Positions 15,522 to 23,841 of a stretch of DNA of 37,619 nucleotides are shown piece after piece (the stretch's first letter is position 1; each line of letters starts with the position of its first letter). Source of the stretch: Bacillota bacterium (GTDB lineage: Bacteria > Bacillota > Clostridia > Oscillospirales > Ruminococcaceae); contig JAEYXR010000082.1 in the NCBI GenBank assembly GCA_023431215.1, positions 1 to 37,619 on the forward strand. The letters are read 5' to 3'. The notes under the pieces were generated by a model. It searched no databases, had not been told where the DNA came from, and saw nothing but the letters and a program-made list of their open reading frames with translations. The position numbers and the translations under genes were made by a program.

Positions 15522-15556
15522 ACGCCCGTGGAAATTGTTATGATTACCACGGGCGT
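15522..15556 (-). terminator. Intercistronic terminator-like hairpin between tnaA and the transporter
   Basis: A perfect 10-bp stem, ACGCCCGTGG (15522-15531) with CCACGGGCGT (15547-15556), followed on the minus strand by TTTTT. Partial termination here would give more tnaA than transporter mRNA. Confidence 0.65.
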
Positions 15557-15623
15557 CTTTAGCAGTGAAATTAACTCTACGCTTTTACATTACGTAGAAC
15601 ACACACTTAACAGAACTAACATA

Positions 15624-17012
15624 TTAATCTTCAATTGGTTCAAGAGAAGCTTGGAAGTGACGAAGAATGGGGGGCTCCCAAGTAATCTTATAGCCGTGGC
15701 GAATAGACTCGCGGCGTTTCCAGACCTCGTTGATGGCGTCAATAACCATATCATAATGAGACTGGGTATATACGCGGCGGGGAATTGCCAGACGGGTGAA
15801 CTCGTTAATGGATTTAAGCTGCTTGCCGGTGTCGGGGTCGTTACCTATCATGTAAGAGCCAATATCACAGGCACGCAGTCCGCATTCCTTATACAGCTCA
15901 ATAGACAGCACCTGTCCGGGGAACTCGTAATAAGGAAGCTGAGGATAGAATTTGGCAGCATCCAGGAAGATACCATGGCCGCCGGCGGGAGACTGGTAAG
16001 GAATACCAAACTCATCCAAACGCTCGCCAATATATTCCATGGTGCCGATGCGGTAGCGCAGCCAGTGCTCATCCAGACCCTCGCGCAGACCCACTGCCAG
16101 TGCTTCCAAATCACGGCCGTTTAAGCCACCGTATGTGTAGAAGCCTTCAAAGGAGATGCAGTTTGCCTTAATTTTAAGGATATAAGGAGCATTTTCGTCC
16201 TTTACACCAATCAGGCCGCCCATGTTGACAATGGTGTCCTTTTTGGCGGACATGGTAAAGGTATCTGCCAAGTCAAAGAATTCACGGATGATACGCTGAA
16301 TAGACCAATCCTTACACTCTTCTTCACGCAGCTTGACGAACATGGCGTTTTCGGCATACCGGGCTGCGTCAATGTTTAGATGAATATGATACTTTTTGCA
16401 GATAGCGGCAACTTCCCGCATGTTCTGAAGAGAAACAGGCTGACCGCCGGCAGAGTTGTTGGTAATGGTCATTACTACCATACCAATGTTCTCGGGGCCT
16501 TTTTCCTTAATAATCTCTTCCATTTTGGCAACATCCATGTTGCCCTTAAAGGGAGCGCGCAGCTGGCTGTCGGCAGCTTGGGGGTTGCAGCACTCCAGGC
16601 AGCGGGCACCGGCCAGCTCTACATGGGCGCGGGTGGTGTCAAAGAACAGGTTGGCAATGGCGTACTTGCCGGCTTCTAAAAAAGAAGGGAACAAAACCTT
16701 TTCGGCAGCGCGGCCCTGGTGAACAGGCTGAATGTAGCCGTAACCAAAAATGTCCTTGGCAGTTTCCACAAGCTTAAAGTAGCTCTTTGCACCGGCGTAG
16801 GCTTCATCACCCATCATCAGTGCAGACCATTGTGCGTCGCTCATGGCGTTGGTGCCTGAGTCGGTGAGGGTGTCTACATACACATCCTCGCCTTTGAGGC
16901 GGAACATGTTGTAGGAGGCCTCTTTGATAGCCTGCTCACGATGTTCACGTGTGGTCATTTTGATGGGTTCTACCATCTTGATTCGATAGGGTTCCGGAAT
17001 AAACTTTGCCAT
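15624..17012 (-). CDS. tnaA: Tryptophanase (tryptophan indole-lyase)
   Basis: A 462-aa PLP enzyme that splits L-tryptophan to indole, pyruvate and ammonia. The PLP-binding lysine is in TFTMSAKKDTIVNMGG. Other family marks are LTDSGTNAMSDAQW, GDEAYAG, NNSAGGQPVS and LNIDAARYAENA. The close relative tyrosine phenol-lyase has Thr in FTTTR and Arg in SMERG; here the matching positions read FFDTTRAH (Asp) and ACDIGSYMIG (Ile), as in tryptophanase, so I call tnaA. ATG 17012 follows GGAGG. It is first in an operon with an NSS transporter, behind promoter TTGACA-17-TAAATT. I find no TnaC-like leader peptide. Indole production would be expected. Confidence 0.93.
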   Translation of the reverse strand: MAKFIPEPYRIKMVEPIKMTTREHREQAIKEASYNMFRLKGEDVYVDTLTDSGTNAMSDAQWSALMMGDEAYAGAKSYFKLVETAKDIFGYGYIQPVHQGRAAEKVLFPSFLEAGKYAIANLFFDTTRAHVELAGARCLECCNPQAADSQLRAPFKGNMDVAKMEEIIKEKGPENIGMVVMTITNNSAGGQPVSLQNMREVAAICKKYHIHLNIDAARYAENAMFVKLREEECKDWSIQRIIREFFDLADTFTMSAKKDTIVNMGGLIGVKDENAPYILKIKANCISFEGFYTYGGLNGRDLEALAVGLREGLDEHWLRYRIGTMEYIGERLDEFGIPYQSPAGGHGIFLDAAKFYPQLPYYEFPGQVLSIELYKECGLRACDIGSYMIGNDPDTGKQLKSINEFTRLAIPRRVYTQSHYDMVIDAINEVWKRRESIRHGYKITWEPPILRHFQASLEPIED

Positions 17013-17913
17013 AACAATAATACCTCCAATTTTGCGGATGCATCTTGCGACGTATCCTGAATATAAATTGATACCCTGGTCGTCGGAGTACCGACAGGCA
17101 GACGGTATTATTTACAAGGCTGACGTTTTTTGCTTTGCGTTGCTTTGTTATCATAGCTTCAATAACAAGAGCGAAAAGGTAAGCATTGTGATGCAGATGA
17201 AGAAACAGCACACAGCAAACTGCCGGACACAACTTTCTCTTTCTAACACTAAATTTATCAGAGCAATAATTAATTGTCAATATACTTTTAGTCAATTTGT
17301 ATATAAATATAGTTTAATGTTCTAAATTTATGTATATTGTGATTTCATATAGCGAAATAAACAAAGAATAATCCTGGTTATTGTGATAAATTATTTTTAG
17401 AACAAGACATAATTTTACAACAATAGCCAGGCCGTTTCCAAAAATTTCTTAACCTCTAAAATTGTACTGCAAATTTTTTTTGTTTATGATAATTATATTT
17501 GGAGGTTGCCGGCAATCTTTTTCCCTCTGGCAGAGTACGGCGTTAAAAATTTGCAGATATGGTGGTTGTCATAACAGGTATCTCATATCTACCCATAATC
17601 AACGCCATGGGCCAATAGCCAATAGATAATCATAAATCCGTCTATCGACAAATTTTTTAAATTCATTTGAGCCAATAGATTTAACATTTCTGTAAATTAT
17701 CTTAATAGAAGCAGCTGTTAATGTGGAAAAAAAGGAAACAATAGGATATAATAACCGCATAGCGGTTTATTTTAATAGTTTAAATCAGCCTCAACGGCTT
17801 AGTTTAATCAGAGAACCAATACCTTTTATAGCATGTTATTTTTGCAATGGCCGCAGGACATACTCACTGGTATGTTCTGCATGGCCAATGAACATAGAAA
17901 CAGGAGCGATTGC
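17013..17913. other. Divergent intergenic region between tnaA and yfmF
   Basis: About 900 bp without a credible gene. The tnaA side holds its promoter (17252-17280) and a leader of about 235 nt with small hairpins (for example GTCGG/CCGAC in 17085-17100, flanked by ATACC/GGTAT). The remainder is AT-rich. GCCAATAG occurs twice overlapping at 17611-17625 and again at 17671-17678. A 6-bp hairpin AACCGC/GCGGTT sits near 17746-17765. No strong plus-strand promoter for yfmF stood out. Confidence 0.5.
17252..17280 (-). promoter_or_regulatory. tnaA promoter
   Basis: On the minus strand: TTGACA (17280-17275), 17-bp spacer, TAAATT (17257-17252). It lies about 240 bp upstream of the tnaA start, leaving a long untranslated leader that may be regulated. 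Confidence 0.65.
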
Positions 17914-19206
17914 ATGATGAACGAATCTTTTGTCCGGGAACGGCTGGCGGAAGGTGTCTACTTTGCCAGCGTGCGTGACCCTAAATTCAAGCACAATTCC
18001 ATCACCTTAAACCTGATTGCTCCCCTAAGCGAAAAAACAGCCGCGGCAAATGCAGTTTTGCCGTTTTTGCTGCGAAAGGGAAGCAAAAAGTGCCCCGATT
18101 TTACCAAGCTGGAGCAGACCCTGTGCGACCTTTATGGTGCTTCTCTTGGTGCCGAGGTAGGCAAGTACGGCGAATATCAAATACTTTCTGCCACCATTAC
18201 CTCCATTGATGACAAATTTACACTGGACGGTGAGGTCATTTCCGGTCGGTGTGCCGATTTGCTGGGGGATATGGTGCTGGAGCCCAACATCAAGAATGGT
18301 TCTTTTGACGCCGAGGATTTTAAATTGGAGCAGCAGTATTTGATTGATACCATTGAGTCTGAAATCAACGACAAGCGGGGTTATGCCCTGCGCCGCTGCA
18401 AAAACGCCATGAGCAAGGGCACCCGCCTTGCCGTTTCTAAATACGGCACCGCGGAGCAGGCCAAAGCCCTGACCCCCCATAGCGTTGCCCAGCGCTATAC
18501 GGAGCTGATTGATACCGCCCGTGTAGAGATTATCTTTACCGGCTGCGGAGACCCCACCGAGGCAAAGGAAAAATTCCGCACACGGTTTGGTGCAATCAGC
18601 CGCAATCCACAGACCCACATCCCCGGCCCGCTGGTGGAGCAGGCAGGCGAGCTGCGGGAGATGGAAGAAAAAATGGAAATTGCCCAGTCCAAGCTGGTGC
18701 TGGGTATGCGTGTAGGCTCCTGCGGTACCCGCCAAGAGCAGGACGCCCTGCGTCTGATGACTGCCATGTACGGCGGCACCACCTTTTCCCGCCTGTTTTT
18801 AAATGTGCGTGAAAAATTGAGCCTTTGCTACTATTGCGCTGCCAACTTTGACCAAAGCAGCGGTATTTTACTGGTGGATATCGGCGTGGAAAAGGGCAAC
18901 CGCCAAAAGGCGCAAAAAGCCATTCTCCATGAGCTGGAGGCACTGGCCAAAGGAGAATTTACCGACGATGAGCTGGCAGATACCAAGCTCACCGTGGCAA
19001 ACTCTCTGCGCTCGGTGGGGGATAGTCTTTCTGCCACCGAAAGCTGGTACCTGACCCAGATACTTCGGGGCTGCAGCGACTCTCCTGCCAAAAAGCTGTC
19101 CGATCTGCAGGGTGTTACCCGCAGCCAGATTGAGCAGGCAGCCAGCAGGGTAACTTTGGATACCGTATATTTCCTCACCAGTAAGGAGGACGAAAAAGGT
19201 GCATAA
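17914..19206 (+). CDS. yfmF: EF-P 5-aminopentanol modification-associated protein YfmF (M16 fold)
   Basis: A 430-aa protein of the M16 peptidase superfamily without the zinc-binding HxxEH motif, so it is an inactive partner. Family marks include the N-terminal VRERLAEGVYFASV, LPFLLRKGSKKCPDFTKLEQTLCDLYGASL and the C-terminal GGTTFSRLFLNVREKLSLCYYCAANF. It pairs with YfmH, encoded next with an 8-bp overlap, as subunits of one M16 pair. In Bacillus the ymfF/ymfH genes are linked to lysine modification of elongation factor P. ATG 17914 has AGGAGCG upstream; a second ATG follows immediately. The location is cytoplasmic (no signal peptide). The assignment rests on family order and length. Confidence 0.88.
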   Translation: MMNESFVRERLAEGVYFASVRDPKFKHNSITLNLIAPLSEKTAAANAVLPFLLRKGSKKCPDFTKLEQTLCDLYGASLGAEVGKYGEYQILSATITSIDDKFTLDGEVISGRCADLLGDMVLEPNIKNGSFDAEDFKLEQQYLIDTIESEINDKRGYALRRCKNAMSKGTRLAVSKYGTAEQAKALTPHSVAQRYTELIDTARVEIIFTGCGDPTEAKEKFRTRFGAISRNPQTHIPGPLVEQAGELREMEEKMEIAQSKLVLGMRVGSCGTRQEQDALRLMTAMYGGTTFSRLFLNVREKLSLCYYCAANFDQSSGILLVDIGVEKGNRQKAQKAILHELEALAKGEFTDDELADTKLTVANSLRSVGDSLSATESWYLTQILRGCSDSPAKKLSDLQGVTRSQIEQAASRVTLDTVYFLTSKEDEKGA

Positions 19207-20479
19207 TCAACTTATTTCTTCCCAGGTATTGGGACAAAGCTATACCACCATCCGGCATCCCTCGGGACTAACCATCCTGCTTTGCCCCATGCAGGGCTTT
19301 TCTACGGCTTACGCACTGTTTGCGGCCAAGGTGGGTTCTATTGATACTACCTTTAAAACACAAGCAGACGCTGATTTTGTCACCGTACCCGCCGGTATCG
19401 CCCATTTTTTGGAACATAAGATGTTTGAATGTGAAGACGGCGATGCCTTTGCCAAATATGCAAAAACCGGTGCCAGTGCCAATGCATACACCTCATTTGA
19501 CCGTACGGCGTATTTGTTCAGCTGCTCAGAGAATTTTGAAAAATCTATGGAAATTTTGCTCAGCTTTGTTTCTCAGCCTTATTTTACCCCCGAAACAGTA
19601 GCCAAGGAGCAGGGCATCATCGGACAGGAAATCCGTATGTACGATGATAGTCCCGACTGGCGCAGCATGGTAAACCTGCTGGATGCATTGTATAAGGAAA
19701 ATCCCATTAAGCTGGACATTGCCGGCACAGTAGAATCCATTGCTCAAATTGATGCCGACCTTTTGTACCGTTGCCACCGTACGTTTTATAATCTGCATAA
19801 TATGGTTTTAACTGTGGCTGGTAATTTTGAGGCACAGACAGTTGTGGATTTGGTAGACAAAATTTTGCCCGTGGCAGAGGATATCACCATTGAGCGCAAA
19901 ACCGTTGCCGAGCCACGTGAGGTTTGCCGCAAAGAAGTACACCAAAAGCTGCCTGTTTCTACACCTCAATTTCAAATTGGCTTTAAAGGTATGGCAGGCA
20001 ATGAAACTGAGAATCTTTTAAACCAAGTAAAAAATGAAATTCTTATGGAAATTATCTGCGGGGAGTCTTCGCCCTTGTACCGCAGAATGTACGACAGCGG
20101 TATCATCAATTCCACCTTTGAATATGAGGTTTTGGCAGGCAGAGATTATATGACCTGTATGTTTGGCGGAGAAAGCCGTGACCCCAATGGTGTTTACCGT
20201 CAGCTTTGCCAGGAGATCGACCGCCTGCGCAGTGAGGGCATTGACAAAGCAGCCTTTGAGCGCTGCAAGAAAGCAACCTATGGCCGTTATATCGGCATGT
20301 ACAGCCGTGTGGATGCTGTTGCCAGCCTCATGGTGATTACGCACTTTGCAGGCATGAAAAATATGTACTCTCTGCTGGACGCAGTGCGCAATCTAACACT
20401 GGAGGAGCTGGAAGTGCGGTTGAAAGAGGATTTTGACTGCCGCTACAGCGCAATTTCGGTTATTGACCCTTTGAGCTAA
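19199..20479 (+). CDS. yfmH: EF-P 5-aminopentanol modification-associated protein YfmH (M16 zinc peptidase)
   Basis: A 426-aa M16-type zinc metalloprotease. The zinc site is HFLEH at residues 69-73 (HxxEH), with the third ligand expected in EQGIIGQEIRMYDD. Other features are GASANAYTSFDRTAYLFSCS and the C-terminal half ending YSAISVIDPLS. It starts with GTG at 19199, nine bases after AAGGAGG, and overlaps yfmF by 8 bp, so the two are translationally coupled. This is the catalytic partner of YfmF. A strong terminator follows at 20584-20630. Confidence 0.92.
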   Translation: MHNQLISSQVLGQSYTTIRHPSGLTILLCPMQGFSTAYALFAAKVGSIDTTFKTQADADFVTVPAGIAHFLEHKMFECEDGDAFAKYAKTGASANAYTSFDRTAYLFSCSENFEKSMEILLSFVSQPYFTPETVAKEQGIIGQEIRMYDDSPDWRSMVNLLDALYKENPIKLDIAGTVESIAQIDADLLYRCHRTFYNLHNMVLTVAGNFEAQTVVDLVDKILPVAEDITIERKTVAEPREVCRKEVHQKLPVSTPQFQIGFKGMAGNETENLLNQVKNEILMEIICGESSPLYRRMYDSGIINSTFEYEVLAGRDYMTCMFGGESRDPNGVYRQLCQEIDRLRSEGIDKAAFERCKKATYGRYIGMYSRVDAVASLMVITHFAGMKNMYSLLDAVRNLTLEELEVRLKEDFDCRYSAISVIDPLS

Positions 20480-20583
20480 GGCACAAACTCTAAATAATAC
20501 GGTGTCGCCCCTGATACCGAAAATAAAACGCATTAACATGAATTCAAGTCCTTTTAGGCTAACGGTTGTGTGACAGGTTTCAT

Positions 20584-20630
20584 ACACTGCATTTTAAAGA
20601 CTTTTCTGTGAGGACTTTAAATGCAGTGTT
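20584..20630 (+). terminator. Terminator of yfmF-yfmH
   Basis: ACACTGCATTTTAAAG pairs with CTTTAAATGCAGTGTT (one bulged base) and is followed by GGGCTCTTTT. Confidence 0.72.
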
Positions 20631-20668
20631 GGGCTCTTTTGACACCTTATTTATAAAGGCAGCATATT

Positions 20669-20819
20669 GGGCAATGCCTGATGGCCAAAAATGTGTAGAG
20701 CTGGCTAAAATTCATGCTGTGCACAGTAATCATCTTATCATTCCGCTGCGACCCATGATAAGATAGTAGCTTTTATACAATATTTGTGCTGACGGGTTGC
20801 GGCAGAATGGATGATTCAT
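20669..20819 (+). repeat. Intergenic repeat, diverged copy C, ending at the lgt start codon
   Basis: It begins GGGCAATGC, contains CATCTTATCATTCC followed by the complement GATAAGAT, and ends GCGGCAGAATGGATGATT right before ATG. The same landmarks in the same order occur in the two copies near 25281 and 25456. The end supplies a GGATG that may act as SD for lgt, exactly as copy B does for mrnC. Confidence 0.65.
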
Positions 20820-21971
20820 ATGACAGATGTAATAAGCTTTCCCGGTCTTGGCTGGGAACTCACCCTGAACAGAGTGGCATTTTCCATTGGGGACTTTTAT
20901 GTGTACTGGTATGGAATTTTGTTTGCTGTAGCTTTTTTGCTGGGCATTCTGTACTTTCACTACCGGGCCAAAGAATTTGGCATACACCCTTATGATGGCC
21001 TGGATGTTTTGCTGTGGGCCATTGTAGGCGGACTTGTTGGAGCCCGTGCCTATTATGTCATTTTTCAGTGGGACATGTACAAAGACGACCTGATGAAGAT
21101 TTTTGCCTTCCGGGAAGGCGGCATCGCCATTTACGGTGGTATCATCGGTGCTATTTTGGTGGGTTACATTGCCTGCCGTGTCAAAAAGCTGCCGCTGTTG
21201 CCTATGCTGGATGTAGGTCTGCCGGCGCTGCTCCTGGGTCAGGCCATCGGCCGCTGGGGCAACTTTATTAACATGGAGGCCTTTGGCACCAATACCACAC
21301 TTCCCTGGGGCATGACCTCCACCACCATCCAAAATTACCTGACCAACATGCAGGCGTCTCTGGCCGAAATGGGTATTATGGTAGACCCTGCTTTACCAGT
21401 ACACCCCACCTTCTTCTATGAGTCTCTCTGGGATTTCATTGGGTTCCTGGTGTTGGCTTTTGTCATTACCCGCTGCCGCCGCTACGACGGTCAGGTAGCC
21501 CTTTGGTATATGGGCTGGTATGGCTTTGGCCGTGCTTTGGTAGAGGGTCTGCGTACCGACAGCCTCATGTGGGGGGCATTCCGGGTCTCTCAGGTGCTGG
21601 GTGCTGTTTTATTTGTTCTTGCCGCAGTGCTTTTAATTATGTTTCAGTTTAAACTCAAGGGCGGTGCGCGTCCGTCCTATTTAAAGCTGTATGCCCAAAC
21701 TGAAGAAAGTAAGGTGCGTATTGTCCAAACTGAAGAAAATATTGCAAAAGAAAAGCAAAAAAAGAGAGTAAAAAAAGGCAGCGAAGTAAATCCGGAAAAA
21801 ACAGCTGAAACTGCAAAAGATGCTCTTGACGAAGAACCAGGTGCTGCCGGTACCGAAGGCTTTGAAGAGATGAAGGAAGAAGTGGAGGCCGAGGCGCAGG
21901 CCGAAGCGGAAGCTGAGGAGGCCGTGGCAGCAGAGGAAACACAAGAAGAAGCTGGAGAAGAAAAGGCCTAA
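20820..21971 (+). CDS. lgt: Prolipoprotein diacylglyceryl transferase with acidic C-terminal tail
   Basis: A 383-aa integral membrane enzyme that moves diacylglycerol from phosphatidylglycerol to the lipobox Cys of prolipoproteins. The Lgt signature GRWGNFINMEAFG is present, as are GARAYYVIFQW, REGGIAIYGGIIG (Tyr where E. coli has its key His) and HPTFFYESLWD. About seven membrane helices end near residue 285. The last 100 residues are a charged tail, first Lys-rich then almost pure Glu/Ala, longer than usual for the family. Two close ATGs exist (20811, 20820); both lie in the end of the intergenic repeat, and I choose 20820 because it has the better spacing from GGATG. It fits with the lipoproteins encoded in this window. 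Confidence 0.94.
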   Translation: MTDVISFPGLGWELTLNRVAFSIGDFYVYWYGILFAVAFLLGILYFHYRAKEFGIHPYDGLDVLLWAIVGGLVGARAYYVIFQWDMYKDDLMKIFAFREGGIAIYGGIIGAILVGYIACRVKKLPLLPMLDVGLPALLLGQAIGRWGNFINMEAFGTNTTLPWGMTSTTIQNYLTNMQASLAEMGIMVDPALPVHPTFFYESLWDFIGFLVLAFVITRCRRYDGQVALWYMGWYGFGRALVEGLRTDSLMWGAFRVSQVLGAVLFVLAAVLLIMFQFKLKGGARPSYLKLYAQTEESKVRIVQTEENIAKEKQKKRVKKGSEVNPEKTAETAKDALDEEPGAAGTEGFEEMKEEVEAEAQAEAEAEEAVAAEETQEEAGEEKA

Positions 21972-22015
21972 AGGCTTGGGACAACAACAAGGTTAGACAG
22001 GGGAGGAGCACTTTA

Positions 22016-22864
22016 ATGGCAAAGATAATTGACGGCAAGGCGGTATCTGCAGCAGTGCGGGAACAGATGAAGCAGGAAGTGGCAGAGCTGACAGAGCGTG
22101 GCGTCCGTCCCGGTCTGGCGGTGGTCATAGTTGGTGACGACCCGGCTTCTCGTGTGTATGTTAACAATAAGAAAAAAGCCTGTGCAGAGTTAGGAATTTA
22201 TTCGGAGGAGTATGCCCTGCCGGCTGCCACCACCGAGGAAGAGCTGTTGGAGCTGATGCGAACCTTAAATGAAAGAGAAGAGATTGACGGTATTTTGGTG
22301 CAGCTGCCCCTGCCCGGGCATTTGGATGAAAAGAAGGTTATAGACACCATCAACCCCAATAAGGACGTGGATGCTTTTCACCCCCGCAACGTGGGTAGCA
22401 TCATGATTGGCGATTACCGCTTTTTGCCCTGCACCCCTGCAGGCATCATGGAGCTTATTGCCAGCACCGGTGAGGAAATTTCCGGCAAGGAGTGCGTCAT
22501 CATCGGCCGCAGCAATATTGTGGGCAAGCCCATGGCAATGCTAATGCTGCACAAAAATGCCACCGTTACCATCTGCCACAGCCGCACCAAGAATTTGGCC
22601 GAGGTTACCCGTCGGGCCGATATTTTAATTGTAGCCATTGGCAAAGCCAAGTTTGTGGGTGCCAATATGGTAAAGCTCGGTGCGATGGTAATTGATGTGG
22701 GGATGGACAGAGACGAGAACAACAAGCTATGCGGAGACGTGGATTTTTCCGCTGTGGAGCCGATTGCCGGTTGGATTACCCCTGTGCCCGGCGGTGTAGG
22801 GCCTATGACCATTACAATGCTTATGCGCAACACCATTACTGCAGCCAAAAGCAGGCTGGGATAA
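22016..22864 (+). CDS. folD: Bifunctional methylenetetrahydrofolate dehydrogenase/cyclohydrolase
   Basis: A 282-aa cytoplasmic enzyme that interconverts 5,10-methylene-, methenyl- and 10-formyl-tetrahydrofolate with NADP. Signature 1 VGDDPASRVYVNNKKKAC carries the catalytic Tyr and Lys. DGILVQLPLPGHL is the next family block. The nucleotide site is IGRSNIVGKPMAMLML, and the C-terminal ITPVPGGVGPMTITMLM is complete. ATG 22016 follows GGGGAGGAG. The gene lies 44 bp after lgt and is probably in the same transcript. No clear terminator separates it from the rplU promoter. Length is normal. Confidence 0.97.
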   Translation: MAKIIDGKAVSAAVREQMKQEVAELTERGVRPGLAVVIVGDDPASRVYVNNKKKACAELGIYSEEYALPAATTEEELLELMRTLNEREEIDGILVQLPLPGHLDEKKVIDTINPNKDVDAFHPRNVGSIMIGDYRFLPCTPAGIMELIASTGEEISGKECVIIGRSNIVGKPMAMLMLHKNATVTICHSRTKNLAEVTRRADILIVAIGKAKFVGANMVKLGAMVIDVGMDRDENNKLCGDVDFSAVEPIAGWITPVPGGVGPMTITMLMRNTITAAKSRLG

Positions 22865-22976
22865 ACGGCACAGCTATCTTTTTTGAGCAAAATATCCTTT
22901 TAGTTTAACGGCTAAAAATGCTTTAAAAAAATAAAAGGTCTTGTCAAATATTTTGGGTACGTTTTGAGGTAGTTTA

Positions 22977-23005
22977 TTGACAAGCTATGTATTTTATGCT
23001 AAACT
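22977..23005 (+). promoter_or_regulatory. rplU-rpmA promoter
   Basis: TTGACA (22977-22982), a 17-bp spacer and TAAACT (23000-23005). The predicted start near 23012 leaves a leader of about 88 nt. Confidence 0.75.
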
Positions 23006-23011
23006 GTTTCT

Positions 23012-23099
23012 TGCCGCATGTGACAGGCCATAAGTGCGCACTTTTTTAAGGTAAGCCGCCTGTTTTTTCACAGCGAGACTTTTAGAAAGAGGAATTACT
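23012..23099 (+). ncRNA. L21-leader-like 5' UTR
   Basis: The leader between promoter and rplU contains GTGACAGGC and the complementary GCCTG followed by TTTTTTCAC, enclosing a GTGCGCAC palindrome. This arrangement before rplU resembles the ribosomal L21 leader of Firmicutes, thought to mediate feedback control by the protein. I rely on layout and memory of the family; a covariance search would settle it. Confidence 0.55.
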
Positions 23100-23411
23100 A
23101 TGTACGCAATTATTGAAACCGGCGGTAAGCAGTATACCGTAAAAGCCGGCGACGTCGTTTACATCGAGAAGCTGGACGTCGAAGCTGATTCCCAGATTAC
23201 TTTTGACAAGGTTCTGGCTGTTGGCGAGGAAGGCTCCGTTACTTTTGGCGCCCCTTATGTGGCTGGCGCAACCGTAGCTGCTAAAGCTATCAAAAACGGT
23301 AAGGGCAAAAAGGTCACTGTTCTGACCTATCGTCCCAAGAAAGACTCCAAGCGTAAGATGGGCCATAGACAGCCCTACACAAAGGTTGAGATTCTGTCTA
23401 TTGCTCAGTAA
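23100..23411 (+). CDS. rplU: 50S ribosomal protein L21
   Basis: A 103-aa ribosomal protein. Typical start MYAIIETGGKQYTVKAGDVV, middle VTFGAPYVAGATVAAKAI and end TYRPKKDSKRKMGHRQPYTKVEI match L21. It binds 23S rRNA in the large subunit. ATG 23100 follows GAAAGAGG. It is first in an operon with rpmA, 31 bp apart, behind an L21-leader-like UTR. In many Firmicutes a small protease gene (prp) lies between rplU and rpmA; here it is missing, consistent with the form of L27 encoded next. Confidence 0.97.
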   Translation: MYAIIETGGKQYTVKAGDVVYIEKLDVEADSQITFDKVLAVGEEGSVTFGAPYVAGATVAAKAIKNGKGKKVTVLTYRPKKDSKRKMGHRQPYTKVEILSIAQ

Positions 23412-23442
23412 TGATATTTGATTGATAAGTGAGGTGTAAACG

Positions 23443-23697
23443 ATGGCACATAAGAAAGGCGTAGGCTCTACTAAAAACGGACGCGATTCCGAATCTAAAC
23501 GACTCGGCGTAAAGAGAGCTGACGGTCAGTTCGTACTGGCTGGTAACATTCTCGTTCGTCAGAGAGGTACTCATATCCATCCCGGCAACAATGTCGGCAT
23601 CGGTTCTGACGACACCCTGTTTGCTCTGGTAGACGGCAAGGTTCGCTTCGAGCGTATGGGCAAAGACCGCAAAAAGGTTTCTGTCTATTCTGCATAA
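23443..23697 (+). CDS. rpmA: 50S ribosomal protein L27 without the cleavable N-terminal extension
   Basis: An 84-aa L27 whose N-terminus MAHKKGVGSTKNGRDSESKR begins directly with the mature form that reaches the peptidyl transferase centre. Many Firmicutes make L27 with an extra leader ending in FFA that the Prp protease removes. Neither the extension nor prp is present here. Upstream of the ATG the frame offers no alternative start with an SD, and GAGGTG lies just before 23443. A terminator follows. The remainder (KRADGQFVLAGNILVRQRGT...FERMGKDRKKVSVY) is normal. Confidence 0.97.
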   Translation: MAHKKGVGSTKNGRDSESKRLGVKRADGQFVLAGNILVRQRGTHIHPGNNVGIGSDDTLFALVDGKVRFERMGKDRKKVSVYSA

Positions 23698-23715
23698 ATC
23701 CGAAAAAGACTTTAA

Positions 23716-23750
23716 CAAATCCCGGGGCAACCGGGATTTGTTTCTGTTTT
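23716..23750 (+). terminator. Terminator of rplU-rpmA
   Basis: Perfect 10-bp stem CAAATCCCGG (23716-23725) with CCGGGATTTG (23731-23740), a 5-nt loop, then TTTCTGTTTT. Confidence 0.85.
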
Positions 23751-23841
23751 AGGGGGAAATTAATAAAGTACCACACTAGCATAATAAAACAATTTTTACC
23801 AAATTTAACAAAAGATGTATCAGTATAAAGGAGGCTTGCCC

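Larger units (their letters stand above)
20480..20819 (+). other. Intergenic region between yfmH and lgt
   Basis: It contains the yfmH terminator (20584-20630) and a diverged copy of the intergenic repeat family (20669-20819). I see no gene and no convincing promoter for lgt other than what the repeat might supply. Confidence 0.55.

Noticed and set aside
15624..17012. Tyrosine phenol-lyase as identity of the PLP lyase
   Set aside because: The two discriminating positions read Asp (FFDTT) and Ile (ACDIGS) as in tryptophanase, not Thr and Arg as in tyrosine phenol-lyase.
17013..17280. TnaC-like leader peptide upstream of tnaA
   Set aside because: No short ORF with an SD and a Trp followed by a Pro stop context. 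The only Trp-containing frame there (MHPQNW...) overlaps the tnaA SD and continues into the coding region.
17723..17917. 64-codon plus-strand frame before yfmF
   Set aside because: GTG start without SD, overlaps the yfmF start region, no motif.
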